Positions 19,198-27,614 of a stretch of DNA of 64,000 nucleotides are shown here, one piece after another (position 1 is the first letter of the stretch; every line of letters starts with the position of its first letter). Location: assembly GCF_001758785.1 (NCBI RefSeq), contig NZ_LROM01000072.1, positions 62,001-126,000 of the forward strand, written 5' to 3'. The notes beneath the pieces were generated by a model, which was given only the letters and a program-made list of their open reading frames with translations, had not been told where the DNA came from and did not search any database. The translations under genes were made by a program, and so were the position numbers. This DNA comes from Duganella phyllosphaerae (lineage in GTDB: Bacteria; Pseudomonadota; Gammaproteobacteria; Burkholderiales; Burkholderiaceae_D).

Positions 19198-21447
19198 TTG
19201 AAGAAGCGTCTCTGGTTGTCGCTGGCCCTGGCCTACCCCCTCATGATGACTGGCGCGGCCCATGCCGCCGCCGACACCAACCGTCCCTGGCTCGACGCCA
19301 AGCAGTCGCCGGACGCCCGCGCCGAACAGCTGGTCAAGGCGATGACGCTGGATGAAAAGATCCAGACCGTGTTCGGCTACTTCTCCACCGATTTCGAATC
19401 CAAGCAGTACATCGCCCCGAAAGAAGGCCGCAAGGATTCGGCCGGCTTCGTGCCCGGTATCGAACGCCTTGGCCTGCCGTCGCAATGGCAGGCCGACGCC
19501 GGCATGGGCGTGGCCACGCAGGCTGCGTCCAAGAGCCCGGTCGAGCGCACTTCCCTGCCCTCGGGCCTGTCCACCACGGCCACCTGGGACCGCAAGCTGG
19601 CGTTCGCCGGCGGCCACATGATCGGCAGCGAAGCGCGCATGAGCGGCTTTAACATCATGCTTGCCGGTAGCGTGAACCTGATGCGCGAACCGCGCAACGG
19701 CCGCAATTTCGAATACGGCGGCGAAGACCCGCTGCTGGCCGGCGTGATGGTCGGCGAGCAAATTCGCGGCATCCAGAGCAACCACATGGTTTCCACGCTC
19801 AAGCACTTCGCCTTCAACGACCAGGAAACCAACCGTTTCCACATCAATGTCAAGATCGACGACGCAGCGGGCCGCATGTCCGACCTGCTGGCGTTACAGT
19901 TTGCTACCGAAGTGGGCGATCCCGGCTCGGTCATGTGCGCGTACAACCGCGTGAACGGCCCATACGCCTGCGAGAGCGACTACCTGCTCAATGAAGTGCT
20001 GAAGAAGGACTGGGGGTTCAAGGGTTACGTCATGTCCGACTGGGGCGCCACCCACTCCACCATTCCGGCCGCCATGGCGGGCCTGGACCAGCAGTCGGGC
20101 CACCCGTTCGACAAGTCGGCGTACTTTAACGAAGCGCTGAAGGAAGCGGTCGTCAACGGCCACGTGCCGCAGTCGCGCCTCGACGACATGGTCAAACGCA
20201 TCACCCGCACCATGTTCGCCCACGGCCTGGCCGAGCACCCGGTCAAAGCCGCCGCCACCCGCGACGCCGGCATCGACTTCGCCGCCAATGGCAAAATCTC
20301 GCAGACCGGTTCGGAAGAAGGCATGGTCCTGCTCAAGAACAGCGGCGACATCTTGCCGCTGGCGTCCACCGTGCGCACCATTGCGATTATCGGCGGCCAC
20401 GCCAACGTAGGCGTATTGTCGGGCGGCGGTTCGGCCCAGGTATATCCGATCGGCCTGTCGCCAGTGCCCAACGAAGGTCCGCAGTACTTCCCGGGCCCGA
20501 TGGTTTATCACCGCTCGTCGCCGATGCAGGAACTGGCCTCGCGCACCAAGGCCAAGATCAGCTACGCCGACGGCAAGGACGTCAAGGCTGCAGCCAAGCT
20601 GGCCGCGAGCTCCGACCTGGTGATCGTGTTCGGCAACCAGTGGACCGCCGAGAGCATCGACGCACCGGACCTGAACCTGCCCAACAAGCAGGACGACCTG
20701 ATCGCCGCCGTGGCCAAGGCCAACGGCAAGACCGTGGTAGTGCTGCAAACCGGCGGCCCGGTCGTGATGCCGTGGCTGAAAAACGTCGCGGCGGTGCTGG
20801 AAGCATGGTACCCGGGCACCAACGGTGGCGCGGCCATTGCGCGCGTGCTGACCGGCGAAGTCAATCCGAGCGGACGCCTGCCGGCGACCTTCCCTGCTTC
20901 CGTGGCGCAGCTGCCGCGTCCGGTGCTCGATGGCGATGCCGTGACCAAGGACGAAAACATCCTCAACAAGCTCACCACCGACTACAACATCGAAGGCGCA
21001 GCGGTTGGCTACAAGTGGTTCGACCTGAAAGGCCACAAGCCGCTGTTCCCGTTCGGTTACGGCCTGTCGTACACCACGTTCGCCATGTCGGACCTGGCTG
21101 CCAACAAGACCGGCAAGGGGATCGAAGTCACCTTCAGTGTGAAAAACACCGGCAAGCGTGAAGGCAAAACGGTGGGCCAGGTGTACATCTCGCCGGCCAA
21201 GGGCGGCTGGGAAGCGCCGAAGCGCCTGGGTGGCTGGGACAAGCTGGAAGTGAAAGCCGGCGCGACCGGCAAGGCCACGGTCAAAGTCGATCCTCGCCTG
21301 CTGGCCATGTATGACAGCGCCAGCAAGACCTGGAAGATCGCACCGGGCGAGTACGTGGTCACGCTGGCCGAATCGGCAGGCGCCAAGCCTGCCGCCACGG
21401 TCAAGGTGAGCCTCGATGCGCAAACCATGGACATCCACGGCAAGTAA
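19198..21447 (+). CDS. Exported GH3 beta-glucosidase
   Basis: A 749-residue GH3 enzyme with a signal peptide (basic KKR, hydrophobic core, cleavage after AHA at residue 23). KGYVMSDWGA carries the catalytic nucleophile Asp281. GSEEGMVLLKN opens the second alpha/beta domain, and a C-terminal fibronectin-III-like domain follows YGLSYTTF. Translation starts at a TTG at 19198 with AAGGA eight bases upstream; no ATG fits the signal peptide. It lies 45 bp after the GH94 gene and probably hydrolyses longer beta-gluco-oligosaccharides in the periplasm before uptake. Confidence 0.95.
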   Translation: MKKRLWLSLALAYPLMMTGAAHAAADTNRPWLDAKQSPDARAEQLVKAMTLDEKIQTVFGYFSTDFESKQYIAPKEGRKDSAGFVPGIERLGLPSQWQADAGMGVATQAASKSPVERTSLPSGLSTTATWDRKLAFAGGHMIGSEARMSGFNIMLAGSVNLMREPRNGRNFEYGGEDPLLAGVMVGEQIRGIQSNHMVSTLKHFAFNDQETNRFHINVKIDDAAGRMSDLLALQFATEVGDPGSVMCAYNRVNGPYACESDYLLNEVLKKDWGFKGYVMSDWGATHSTIPAAMAGLDQQSGHPFDKSAYFNEALKEAVVNGHVPQSRLDDMVKRITRTMFAHGLAEHPVKAAATRDAGIDFAANGKISQTGSEEGMVLLKNSGDILPLASTVRTIAIIGGHANVGVLSGGGSAQVYPIGLSPVPNEGPQYFPGPMVYHRSSPMQELASRTKAKISYADGKDVKAAAKLAASSDLVIVFGNQWTAESIDAPDLNLPNKQDDLIAAVAKANGKTVVVLQTGGPVVMPWLKNVAAVLEAWYPGTNGGAAIARVLTGEVNPSGRLPATFPASVAQLPRPVLDGDAVTKDENILNKLTTDYNIEGAAVGYKWFDLKGHKPLFPFGYGLSYTTFAMSDLAANKTGKGIEVTFSVKNTGKREGKTVGQVYISPAKGGWEAPKRLGGWDKLEVKAGATGKATVKVDPRLLAMYDSASKTWKIAPGEYVVTLAESAGAKPAATVKVSLDAQTMDIHGK

Positions 21448-21531
21448 GAAGTTGCAATGAAGAAAGCGTAACGACCGGGCCGCAGCACCATTTGCTGCGG
21501 CCCAGTGCAACTGGTGCGACGGCTGGCGCCG

Positions 21532-22401
21532 TTACTTCGGCACTTGCCAGTTCACGGTCGTATAGCCCACGCCTTCATGGTTCCAGACCTGGACCGTTGC
21601 CTGGTACCGGGTGCCCGAAGTTCCGCTCAGGAAGTTCAGCTGCACCACGCGGTACTTGTTGGCGCCCTGCACCTGGGCGGCGGCCAATTGCTCGGCATAC
21701 TCGGCATCGGGCCCGTTGAGTATTTTGAACATCCATACCTGCAGCACCAGCGTGCCAATCACGCCGATCGCCAGCGCAATGCGCATGTCGTGGGTACGTC
21801 GCCCTTCGAACGCCCGCGCTGCTGCAATCTTCGCACTGCCCAGCTCACGCAGCACCCACGCAGCCAGGACGATGGGGAATAATGTCATCAGCACCCCGCT
21901 GGCAAACTGCCATGGCGCCAGCCGCAACTCCACTTCCAGCAGGTCGAGCGGTATCGCGTACGCCACCAGTCCCATGGCGACCATGCCGGGCAAGGTCAGC
22001 CAGCCCAGCCAGCGCAGCACTGCCGCCACCCGCAGGCTGCCGGTCAACAGCAGCAGTCCCGCGATGATGGCCCCGCCGAAGTTGAACGAAAAGGTATTCG
22101 CCTGTGCGGGCATTTGCCAGATTCCGTAGCCCAGCTGGAGCAGACCGGCGGCAATCAGCACCATGCCCACGCGTCGTAGCACCGGCACGTAGCTGGCAGG
22201 ATCGGCCATCGGTGCCTTCGCGGCACTGTCGGCGCCGTTGTTACTGTTATTGTTATTGTTATTGAGATCGCCGTCGCGCTCGCGCTGCGCCAGCAAGGCC
22301 TCCACTGTGGCGACGCGTTCCGGAAAACGCACGCGGTCGATACGTCCGAGCACCTGGCGCAGCTGCTGTGCGCTGTATTTCGAGAAATCCGGCTCGGTCA
22401 T
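21532..22401 (-). CDS. Membrane protein of unknown function (paralogue of its upstream neighbour)
   Basis: A 289-residue protein with a cytoplasmic N-terminal region (MTEPDFSKYSAQQLRQVLGRIDR) resembling a short helical repeat, an Asn-rich linker (six Asn, Ser, two Asn) at about residues 66-74, about five membrane helices and a C-terminal domain of about 70 residues ending NWQVPK. It aligns by eye with the 22404 protein (shared LRR-x-G-x-VL, GSLR-x-A, final aromatic strand), so the two are probably ancient duplicates. The stop of the neighbour is two bases before this ATG. Function unknown. Confidence 0.75.
   Translation of the reverse strand: MTEPDFSKYSAQQLRQVLGRIDRVRFPERVATVEALLAQRERDGDLNNNNNNSNNGADSAAKAPMADPASYVPVLRRVGMVLIAAGLLQLGYGIWQMPAQANTFSFNFGGAIIAGLLLLTGSLRVAAVLRWLGWLTLPGMVAMGLVAYAIPLDLLEVELRLAPWQFASGVLMTLFPIVLAAWVLRELGSAKIAAARAFEGRRTHDMRIALAIGVIGTLVLQVWMFKILNGPDAEYAEQLAAAQVQGANKYRVVQLNFLSGTSGTRYQATVQVWNHEGVGYTTVNWQVPK
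22238..22266. repeat. Short ATTGTT hexanucleotide microsatellite inside a CDS
   Basis: Three to four copies of a GTTATT-type hexamer encode the poly-Asn linker of the membrane protein at 21532-22401. Changes in copy number would add or remove two Asn codons without shifting the frame. Confidence 0.6.
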
Positions 22402-22403
22402 TA

Positions 22404-23078
22404 TTACTTCTCTTTCCAGAACACGTCCACGGTGTCGATCCGGTCGGCGCGCCATGCCTGCACTTTCGCTTCCACGAACGTGCCTTCCATGTCGTCTCGC
22501 GCGGTGATCTTGCTGGCGTAGTAGTGATACTCCTCGCCGTGCTTGGCTTTCGCCAAAAATTCAGCCTTGCGTACCAGGTCGGCATCGCGGCCCAGCTGGT
22601 GACCGCCCAGCGCCAGCAGCGCCAGGACGATACCCACGCCCAGCGCCAGGTGGGCAGACGGCTCGCGCCGGCCACCGGACAGGATGGCGGTGCGTATTGG
22701 CTGGCGCAGCAGCTCGGTGCGCAGCCAGTGCAGTACGGCGCAGAACAGCAGCAACGGCAGCAGCACCGCCAGTTGCGCGCCGGGATCGAGCTGCCATTGC
22801 GTGAGGGTCAGGTCGAACGGCTGCAACAGCGTGAGCACGATCATGGCCAGCGCCATCGGCAGCAACACGCTGGCGATCCAGACCAAGAAGAAAGCGGCGC
22901 GCAGGCTGCCACGCAGCAGGTAGATGCCGCCGACCAGGGCCGGGATGATCATGCTGTACGAATAGTCGGCGCCGGTGGTGATGCGCCAGGCCATCCAGGC
23001 CAGTTCGAACGCGCACAGCGCAAGCAGGACCACGCCGGCGCGGCGCAGGATGGAAGGAGCAGATTGTGTGTCGAGCAT
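22404..23078 (-). CDS. Membrane protein of unknown function (paralogue of the downstream protein)
   Basis: A 224-residue protein with about five hydrophobic helices and a C-terminal soluble part with EEYHYYASKITARDDMEG and VQAWRADRIDTVDVFW. It shares the layout of the 289-residue protein encoded just downstream but lacks that protein's N-terminal cytoplasmic region. Its ATG overlaps the rnfH stop by one base (TGATG), so ratA, rnfH and this pair form one transcription unit. No recognised family. Confidence 0.75.
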   Translation of the reverse strand: MLDTQSAPSILRRAGVVLLALCAFELAWMAWRITTGADYSYSMIIPALVGGIYLLRGSLRAAFFLVWIASVLLPMALAMIVLTLLQPFDLTLTQWQLDPGAQLAVLLPLLLFCAVLHWLRTELLRQPIRTAILSGGRREPSAHLALGVGIVLALLALGGHQLGRDADLVRKAEFLAKAKHGEEYHYYASKITARDDMEGTFVEAKVQAWRADRIDTVDVFWKEK

Positions 23079-23401
23079 CAGGTAGCGGAAGGTGGGGGAG
23101 GATTCTTGCGACGGCGCCGCGCGTTCTTGGGATCGGCGATCAGCGGGCGGTAGAGTTCCACCCGGTCGTGGGGTCGCAACAGCGTGTCGCGTGGCTTCTT
23201 TTTGCCGTAGATGCCGGTCTGCATGGCGGCCAGGTCGACTGCAGGCACTTCGACGGCGATGCCGGACAGCGCCAGCGCCTGGTCGATGGTGGTGCCCGCC
23301 GGCACCTGCAAGACGCGCAGGAACTGCACGGCGTCGCTGGCGTAGCAGACCTGGACCGCGAAAGTCTCGGCCGGATCAACCACCGATGGGTGCGTTGCCA
23401 T
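23078..23401 (-). CDS. rnfH: RnfH family ubiquitin-like protein
   Basis: A 107-residue RnfH (UPF0125) protein with a beta-grasp fold. FAVQVCYASDAVQFLRVLQVPAGTTI and GIYGKKKPRDTLLRPHDRVELYRPL are the family blocks, followed by a basic Arg/Lys-rich tail. Its cellular role is unsettled; it is regularly found beside ratA. The start overlaps the 3' end of ratA by 26 bases. Confidence 0.92.
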   Translation of the reverse strand: MATHPSVVDPAETFAVQVCYASDAVQFLRVLQVPAGTTIDQALALSGIAVEVPAVDLAAMQTGIYGKKKPRDTLLRPHDRVELYRPLIADPKNARRRRKNPPPPSAT

Positions 23402-23825
23402 AGACCGTCTCCGCGCGCTTGCAGAAGGAATCGACCATGCTGTTGGCGATCATGCCGAACACCGGGCCCACCAGCTTGTCGAGGATGGTGCTGGAAAATT
23501 CGTAGCGCAGGTCGAGTTCGATCTTGCAGGCGTCTTCGCGCAGGGCCTTGAAGGTCCACACGCCATCGAGGCATTTGAACGGACCATCGACGAGCTTCAT
23601 GCGGATGGTCTCGAACGGCACGTTGTCGTTGGACGTGGTGAAGCTCTGCTTGACGCCGTGGTAGTTGATGCCAATGCTCGCCACGGTGCGATTGTCGGTG
23701 CGCTCACGGATGTCAACACCACCGCACCACGGCAGGAATTTGGGATAGTCTTCGATGCGGGCGACCAGTTCGAACATCTGCTGGGCGCTATAACCGAGGA
23801 AAACTGATTTGTGCACTACTGCCAT
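23376..23825 (-). CDS. ratA: RatA/COQ10-like START-domain protein
   Basis: A 149-residue polyketide-cyclase/START-domain protein. AVVHKSVFLGYSAQQMFELV, DYPKFLPWCGG and LDLRYEFSSTILDKLVGPVF are characteristic of the COQ10/RatA family. Eukaryotic COQ10 binds ubiquinone; E. coli RatA has been described as a toxin that blocks ribosome subunit joining. It is divergent from smpB, the standard arrangement in beta- and gammaproteobacteria. Confidence 0.92.
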   Translation of the reverse strand: MAVVHKSVFLGYSAQQMFELVARIEDYPKFLPWCGGVDIRERTDNRTVASIGINYHGVKQSFTTSNDNVPFETIRMKLVDGPFKCLDGVWTFKALREDACKIELDLRYEFSSTILDKLVGPVFGMIANSMVDSFCKRAETVYGNAPIGG

Positions 23826-23936
23826 TGTCTAACCATTTGCTATGATGTGGAAATAAGATGCTGTAAGCCCTAATTTTATACGCGAAACCGAAATTTAACC
23901 GACCCGGTACGGGTTTATCGTCGATTTACCGAATTC

Positions 23937-24386
23937 ATGACCATAGCTGATAACAAAAAAGCATTTTTTGACTACTTCATCGAGGACCGTTTCGAGGCCG
24001 GCATCGTGCTCGAAGGCTGGGAAGTCAAAGCCATCCGCGACGCCCGCGTGCAGATCAAGGAAGCGTACGTCACCATCCGTGGCGACGAGCTGTTCCTGTT
24101 CGGCGCCCACATCAGCGCCCTGCCCACCGCCTCCACCCACATCAGCCCCGAAGCCGTGCGCACCCGCAAGCTGCTGCTGCACCGCGCCCAGATCGACAAG
24201 CTGATCGGCAAGGTGGAGCGTTCCGGCTACACGCTGGTGCCGCTCAACCTGCATTACAAGGAAGGCCGCGTCAAATGTGAAATCGGCCTGGCCAAGGGCA
24301 AGAAGCAGCACGACAAGCGCGCCACCGAAAAAGACCGCGACGGCAAGCGCGAAGTGGCTGCCGCCATGAAGACGCACAACCGCTGA
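23937..24386 (+). CDS. smpB: SsrA-binding protein SmpB
   Basis: A 149-residue tmRNA-binding protein for trans-translation. [28 protein letters not shown] is the N-terminal OB-fold block, [11 protein letters not shown] and the basic tail ([14 protein letters not shown]) follow. It escorts tmRNA to stalled ribosomes. No clear Shine-Dalgarno sequence precedes the ATG (ACCGAATTC). No ssrA gene is visible in the window. A strong terminator follows 20 bases after the stop. Confidence 0.98.
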   Translation: MTIADNKKAFFDYFIEDRFEAGIVLEGWEVKAIRDARVQIKEAYVTIRGDELFLFGAHISALPTASTHISPEAVRTRKLLLHRAQIDKLIGKVERSGYTLVPLNLHYKEGRVKCEIGLAKGKKQHDKRATEKDRDGKREVAAAMKTHNR

Positions 24387-24405
24387 TCTGTTGCGCCCTC
24401 AGGAC

Positions 24406-24432
24406 AAAACCCGGCCCCGCGCCGGGTTTTTT
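24406..24432 (+). terminator. Intrinsic terminator of smpB
   Basis: AAAACCCGGC at 24406-24415 pairs with GCCGGGTTTT at 24421-24430 across a five-base loop, followed by further T residues. Confidence 0.9.
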
Positions 24433-24558
24433 GTTGCCTTGTAATTTCTAAGCGGAAACATCCATGTTACACTTGGTCACGATGATTTGTCATTCATGGC
24501 CTGCGCTGGTGCGGCGTGGAGACATGACACAGTCTACTTTTTGACGATGAGGCAAGCA

Positions 24559-25230
24559 ATGGCGCTGAAACTTCTAATGGCTGTCGCAGCCGGTGTGATC
24601 CTGTCCGGATGCGCAACCCGCTACACGCCCGCGCCGCTGGCGGCCAATTTCCCGGCCAGCAAGCAGGCCAAGCTGCAGGCCACCTACCATTGGGGCATCG
24701 TGGCCGATGCAGTGGAGCGGCAACTGGCGGTGGCGTTGAAAAAGACGCCCACCCGGCCAATCTTCATCAACACCCCTGCCGAACCGAATCCGTTCCAGCG
24801 CGCGCTGGCCACCCAGCTCACTACGGCGCTGGTGAACGACGGCTTTACGGTGTCACGCGCGCCGGCGGGCGCGCTCAAGATCGATCTCGACGTGCAAACG
24901 CTGACCTTTGCCGCCAATCGCCCACAGTACCGGCAGAACTTCGGCCAGCGCTTTCCGCTCGCCGACGGCGTGTGGATGGCAAAGGAGCTGAGCGCGCCGC
25001 GCCTGGAAAACGAACCGTTCGATCCGCTCGATTCGGAATTCGCCCCCGGCGCCACGCCGCGCACCGAAATCATCGTCACCATTTCGGTGTCGGACCAATA
25101 TCGCTACCTGGCGCGCAGCACGTCGGCCTATTACGTCGCCGACGCCGACTATGCGCTGTACGGCCTCACCGAGCCGGAACCTGAAAACACCAAACTGACG
25201 CGCGTATTCAAAGTGCGCGGAGACCTGTAA
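24559..25230 (+). CDS. Lipoprotein of unknown function
   Basis: A 223-residue lipoprotein with lipobox VILSGC (Cys17). I chose ATG 24559 because GAGG lies just upstream and it gives a standard signal peptide; in-frame ATGs at 24547 and 24487 lack an RBS. The body has no motif I can name, but GALKIDLDVQTLTFAANRPQ and TEIIVTISVSDQYRYLARSTSAYYVAD look like beta-strands of a small envelope protein. Its stop touches the ATG of the FlgO-like lipoprotein, so they are co-translated and probably act together. Confidence 0.8.
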   Translation: MALKLLMAVAAGVILSGCATRYTPAPLAANFPASKQAKLQATYHWGIVADAVERQLAVALKKTPTRPIFINTPAEPNPFQRALATQLTTALVNDGFTVSRAPAGALKIDLDVQTLTFAANRPQYRQNFGQRFPLADGVWMAKELSAPRLENEPFDPLDSEFAPGATPRTEIIVTISVSDQYRYLARSTSAYYVADADYALYGLTEPEPENTKLTRVFKVRGDL

Positions 25231-25785
25231 ATGCCGATCACCAAACTGGCTAGCGCCCTCCTGCTCACCGTGCCGCTGCTGCTGGCCGGCTGCGCCACCA
25301 ACAAGGACAAGGAGCAGCGCGACTACACCACCGTCTCGTCCAACCAGTTCATCGAGGCCAACTACAAGGCGGCCGATTCGCTGATGCGCCAGCTGACCGG
25401 CAAACTGGCCGGCGACAAGCCGCTGATCATGGCCACGCTGGTCAACATCGACGAACTGGAACAGACCACCACGCTCGGCCGGCTGGTCTCGGAACAGCTG
25501 TCCACGCGCCTGGCGCAGGGCGGGCTGTCGATGGTGGAAATGAAATTGCGCAGCAACGTGTATTTCAAGCGCAACCAGGGCGAACTGATGCTCACCCGCG
25601 AAATCGGCGAAGTGGCCACCGCCCACAACGCCCAGGCCATCGTGGTGGGGTCGTATGCCGAGACCAGCGACATGGTCTTCATCAACGTCAAGGTGATCCA
25701 GCCGAATACCAATTTCGTGCTGGCCGGGCAGGATTATGTGCTGGCCAAGGAAGCGGTGGTGCGCTCCATGCTTCAGCGCAATTAG
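25231..25785 (+). CDS. FlgO-family lipoprotein
   Basis: A 184-residue lipoprotein with lipobox LLAGC (Cys21). NYKAADSLMRQLTGKL, PLIMATLVNIDELEQTTTLGRLVSEQLSTRL and AQAIVVGSYAETSDMVFINVKVI match the FlgO domain, known from an outer-membrane protein needed for Vibrio flagella. There are no flagellar genes nearby, so a more general outer-membrane role is likely. The ATG directly follows the preceding stop; GGAG within the upstream gene serves as RBS. Confidence 0.82.
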   Translation: MPITKLASALLLTVPLLLAGCATNKDKEQRDYTTVSSNQFIEANYKAADSLMRQLTGKLAGDKPLIMATLVNIDELEQTTTLGRLVSEQLSTRLAQGGLSMVEMKLRSNVYFKRNQGELMLTREIGEVATAHNAQAIVVGSYAETSDMVFINVKVIQPNTNFVLAGQDYVLAKEAVVRSMLQRN

Positions 25786-25794
25786 ATTCAAATT

Positions 25795-25959
25795 GGTTTC
25801 CCGCCTGCGCGGGAATGACGGCATTACGGTCGCCATACTGGGCGCCGTCATCCCCACGCGGGCGGGGATCCAGTGCGTGGCCAGGATTCGCCGCCGTTTA
25901 TCCTGGCGTCATCCCTGCGTCATCCCGCACCGGCGGACCGCTGCGCAGGCGGGGATCAG
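25795..25959. repeat. Cluster of dispersed inverted-repeat elements
   Basis: Three related GC-rich units occupy the space between the FlgO-like gene and the sirtuin: 25795-25821 (CCCGCCTGCGCGGGAATGAC core), 25841-25877 and 25917-25959, the last two in inverse orientation with GTCATCCC at their left ends. The same sequence type occurs at 45667 and in short form at 15233. This intergenic stretch holds no gene. Confidence 0.75.
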
Positions 25960-25963
25960 TTTG

Positions 25964-26809
25964 TCACAACAACAGCGGCAAAACCTCGATCGCCGACGCC
26001 TCCACCTTCAACCCAATCAGGTCATCGGCCCGGGTTTTGCCCAGATTGATCGCCGCGATCGGCTTGCCGGCCGCTGCCGCCAGCTTGCAGAAGCGGTAGC
26101 CTGAAAACACCATCAGCGACGACCCCACCACCAGCAAGGCATCGGCCTGCTCGGCCAGCGCCAATGCCCGCGCCGTGCGCTCGACGGGGATGTTATCGCC
26201 GAAGAAAATCACGTCCGGCTGCAGCACGCCGCCACAGTGCGAACAGACCGGCATCCGGAAATCTTGGCCATTGAGTTCGAGCTCGGCGTCCCCGTCCGGC
26301 CGCGCCTCCGGCACCACGCCATCGACCGGCCCGGTATGGACCATGTGCGGATTCTCGCGCGCCAGCCAGGCCTGGATCTCGGCGCGCGGGTGCACGGTGC
26401 GGCACGCGAGGCACACCACGCCGTGGATATTGCCATGCAGTTCGATCACGTTCTGGCTGCCCGCCTTGTAGTGCAGGCCGTCCACGTTCTGGGTGATGAT
26501 GGCGTCGATGCGCCCCGCCGCTTCCAGCTCGGCCAGCGCATGGTGGCCGATATTGGGTGCCGCCTTCGACATCACCGGCCAGCCGGCCATGCTGCGCGCC
26601 CAGTAGCGCCGCTGCACGGCCACATCGCGCCGGAAGTCCGGCCCCTGGATCGGCGCACGGCCACGACGCACGCCGTCCTTGTCGCGGTAGTCGGGAATGC
26701 CGGAGGCGGTGGACAGGCCGGCGCCGGTCAGTACCAGCACGCGGCGGTGCTGGTGCAGGAAGGTCTGGAGCTGGTCGATCTGAGCTGGGAGATGGGGATG
26801 GAGGTTCAT
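25964..26809 (-). CDS. Sir2-family NAD-dependent deacylase
   Basis: A 281-residue class II-like sirtuin. NAD-binding motifs: [16 protein letters not shown] (28-42), TQNVDGLH (106-113), catalytic His125 in ELHGN and [15 protein letters not shown] Cys4 zinc ribbon is present (Cys133, Cys136, Cys189, Cys192). It removes acyl groups from lysines using NAD. The long insert between the two Cys pairs (about 50 residues) is typical of the class seen in proteobacteria and SIRT4 relatives. It stands alone, convergent with the lipoprotein pair. Confidence 0.95.
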   Translation of the reverse strand: MNLHPHLPAQIDQLQTFLHQHRRVLVLTGAGLSTASGIPDYRDKDGVRRGRAPIQGPDFRRDVAVQRRYWARSMAGWPVMSKAAPNIGHHALAELEAAGRIDAIITQNVDGLHYKAGSQNVIELHGNIHGVVCLACRTVHPRAEIQAWLARENPHMVHTGPVDGVVPEARPDGDAELELNGQDFRMPVCSHCGGVLQPDVIFFGDNIPVERTARALALAEQADALLVVGSSLMVFSGYRFCKLAAAAGKPIAAINLGKTRADDLIGLKVEASAIEVLPLLL

Positions 26810-26814
26810 GGCCG

Positions 26815-27159
26815 TTATGGTAGCACCATGGGGGCCCAGCGGTGGCCGGCTGCTGGCGTCGGGCCGCCGTTCCGACGATGCATTGCCAGGCCTTTACAGA
26901 GCGCTGCAATCAGGTCGCAAGCGGCCACGTCAGGCGTCAGCCCAGCCGCAGCGTGGGCCTGAGCCAATGCTGGGCCGATTCCCGCGCCACGACTGGCCAG
27001 GTGCGTGTCAGTGCCAGCATCGTTCACTTTTATGAATTGGGCAATACTCGACAAGTCTGCCTGGCACTGGGCAGCGGCGGCCGAGGCAATCGCAACGCGG
27101 ACATCCAAAACAAGCAAAAAAAGCAGAACAAGCAGGAGGTTTCTGATAGTCGGGGACAC
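26815..27159 (-). CDS. Small putative exported protein, unknown
   Basis: A possible 114-residue protein starting at GTG 27159. A hydrophobic N-terminal segment (LLLVLLFLLVLDVRVAIAS) looks like a signal peptide, followed by a short Cys-containing domain (Cys32, Cys81, Cys88). No RBS is obvious and no family is recognised. The last 20 residues are low in structure-forming residues, so it may be a 3'-truncated relic. The sequence around it is less GC-rich than its neighbours, compatible with recent acquisition. Confidence 0.4.
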   Translation of the reverse strand: MSPTIRNLLLVLLFLLVLDVRVAIASAAAAQCQADLSSIAQFIKVNDAGTDTHLASRGAGIGPALAQAHAAAGLTPDVAACDLIAALCKGLAMHRRNGGPTPAAGHRWAPMVLP

Positions 27160-27191
27160 GGGTACACTGAGCTAGGCCCCCAGCAAACCCG

Positions 27192-27521
27192 TCATACCCG
27201 ATCTTCGCCTGCCGGCGCGATCAGAAATTTCAGCGCGCCGTACGCCAAACCCAAAAACATCGTCATGAGCACAATACAACCCACGCACTGACCAACTAGC
27301 GATACCGGGTTGGTTGACCACGATTGACAGCGAGGTCTGCATATCTCGCCTTCGATAACAATCGCATACAGATCCCTTCCAACCCAGGCCGCAATCGCGA
27401 GAGACCCCAGCAGCACGGCAATCGACAACAGCGCAGGCACTTTGACTGGCGCTGGCTGACCGCTAGACGCTGATGGTAACGGCGCGTTAGCACCCGGATC
27501 GGCTTGCTTGGGCGCGGACAA
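27192..27521 (-). CDS. Small putative membrane protein, unknown
   Basis: A possible 109-residue protein starting at TTG 27521, with two hydrophobic helices (ALLSIAVLLGSLAIAAWVG and GCIVLMTMFLGLAYGALKFLI) and a Cys-containing loop between them (CRPRCQSW). There is no convincing RBS, and the codon pattern is less strongly GC3-biased than in surrounding genes. It lies 32 bp before the 26815 gene in the same direction. Confidence 0.4.
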   Translation of the reverse strand: MSAPKQADPGANAPLPSASSGQPAPVKVPALLSIAVLLGSLAIAAWVGRDLYAIVIEGEICRPRCQSWSTNPVSLVGQCVGCIVLMTMFLGLAYGALKFLIAPAGEDRV

Positions 27522-27614
27522 GCCAGTTCGTTGCTTTTCTGTACATAATCTATTTCCGATAATGGACTTACGGCGGGCCGCTGAAACGGCGGCCGAGAGG
27601 ATGCGCGCTATAGA

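Noticed and set aside
25231-25785. Flagellar gene cluster suggested by the FlgO domain
   Set aside because: No other flagellar gene is nearby; the domain also occurs in general outer-membrane lipoproteins.
25795-25959. CRISPR array
   Set aside because: Only three degenerate units in mixed orientation, with no regular spacers and no cas genes.
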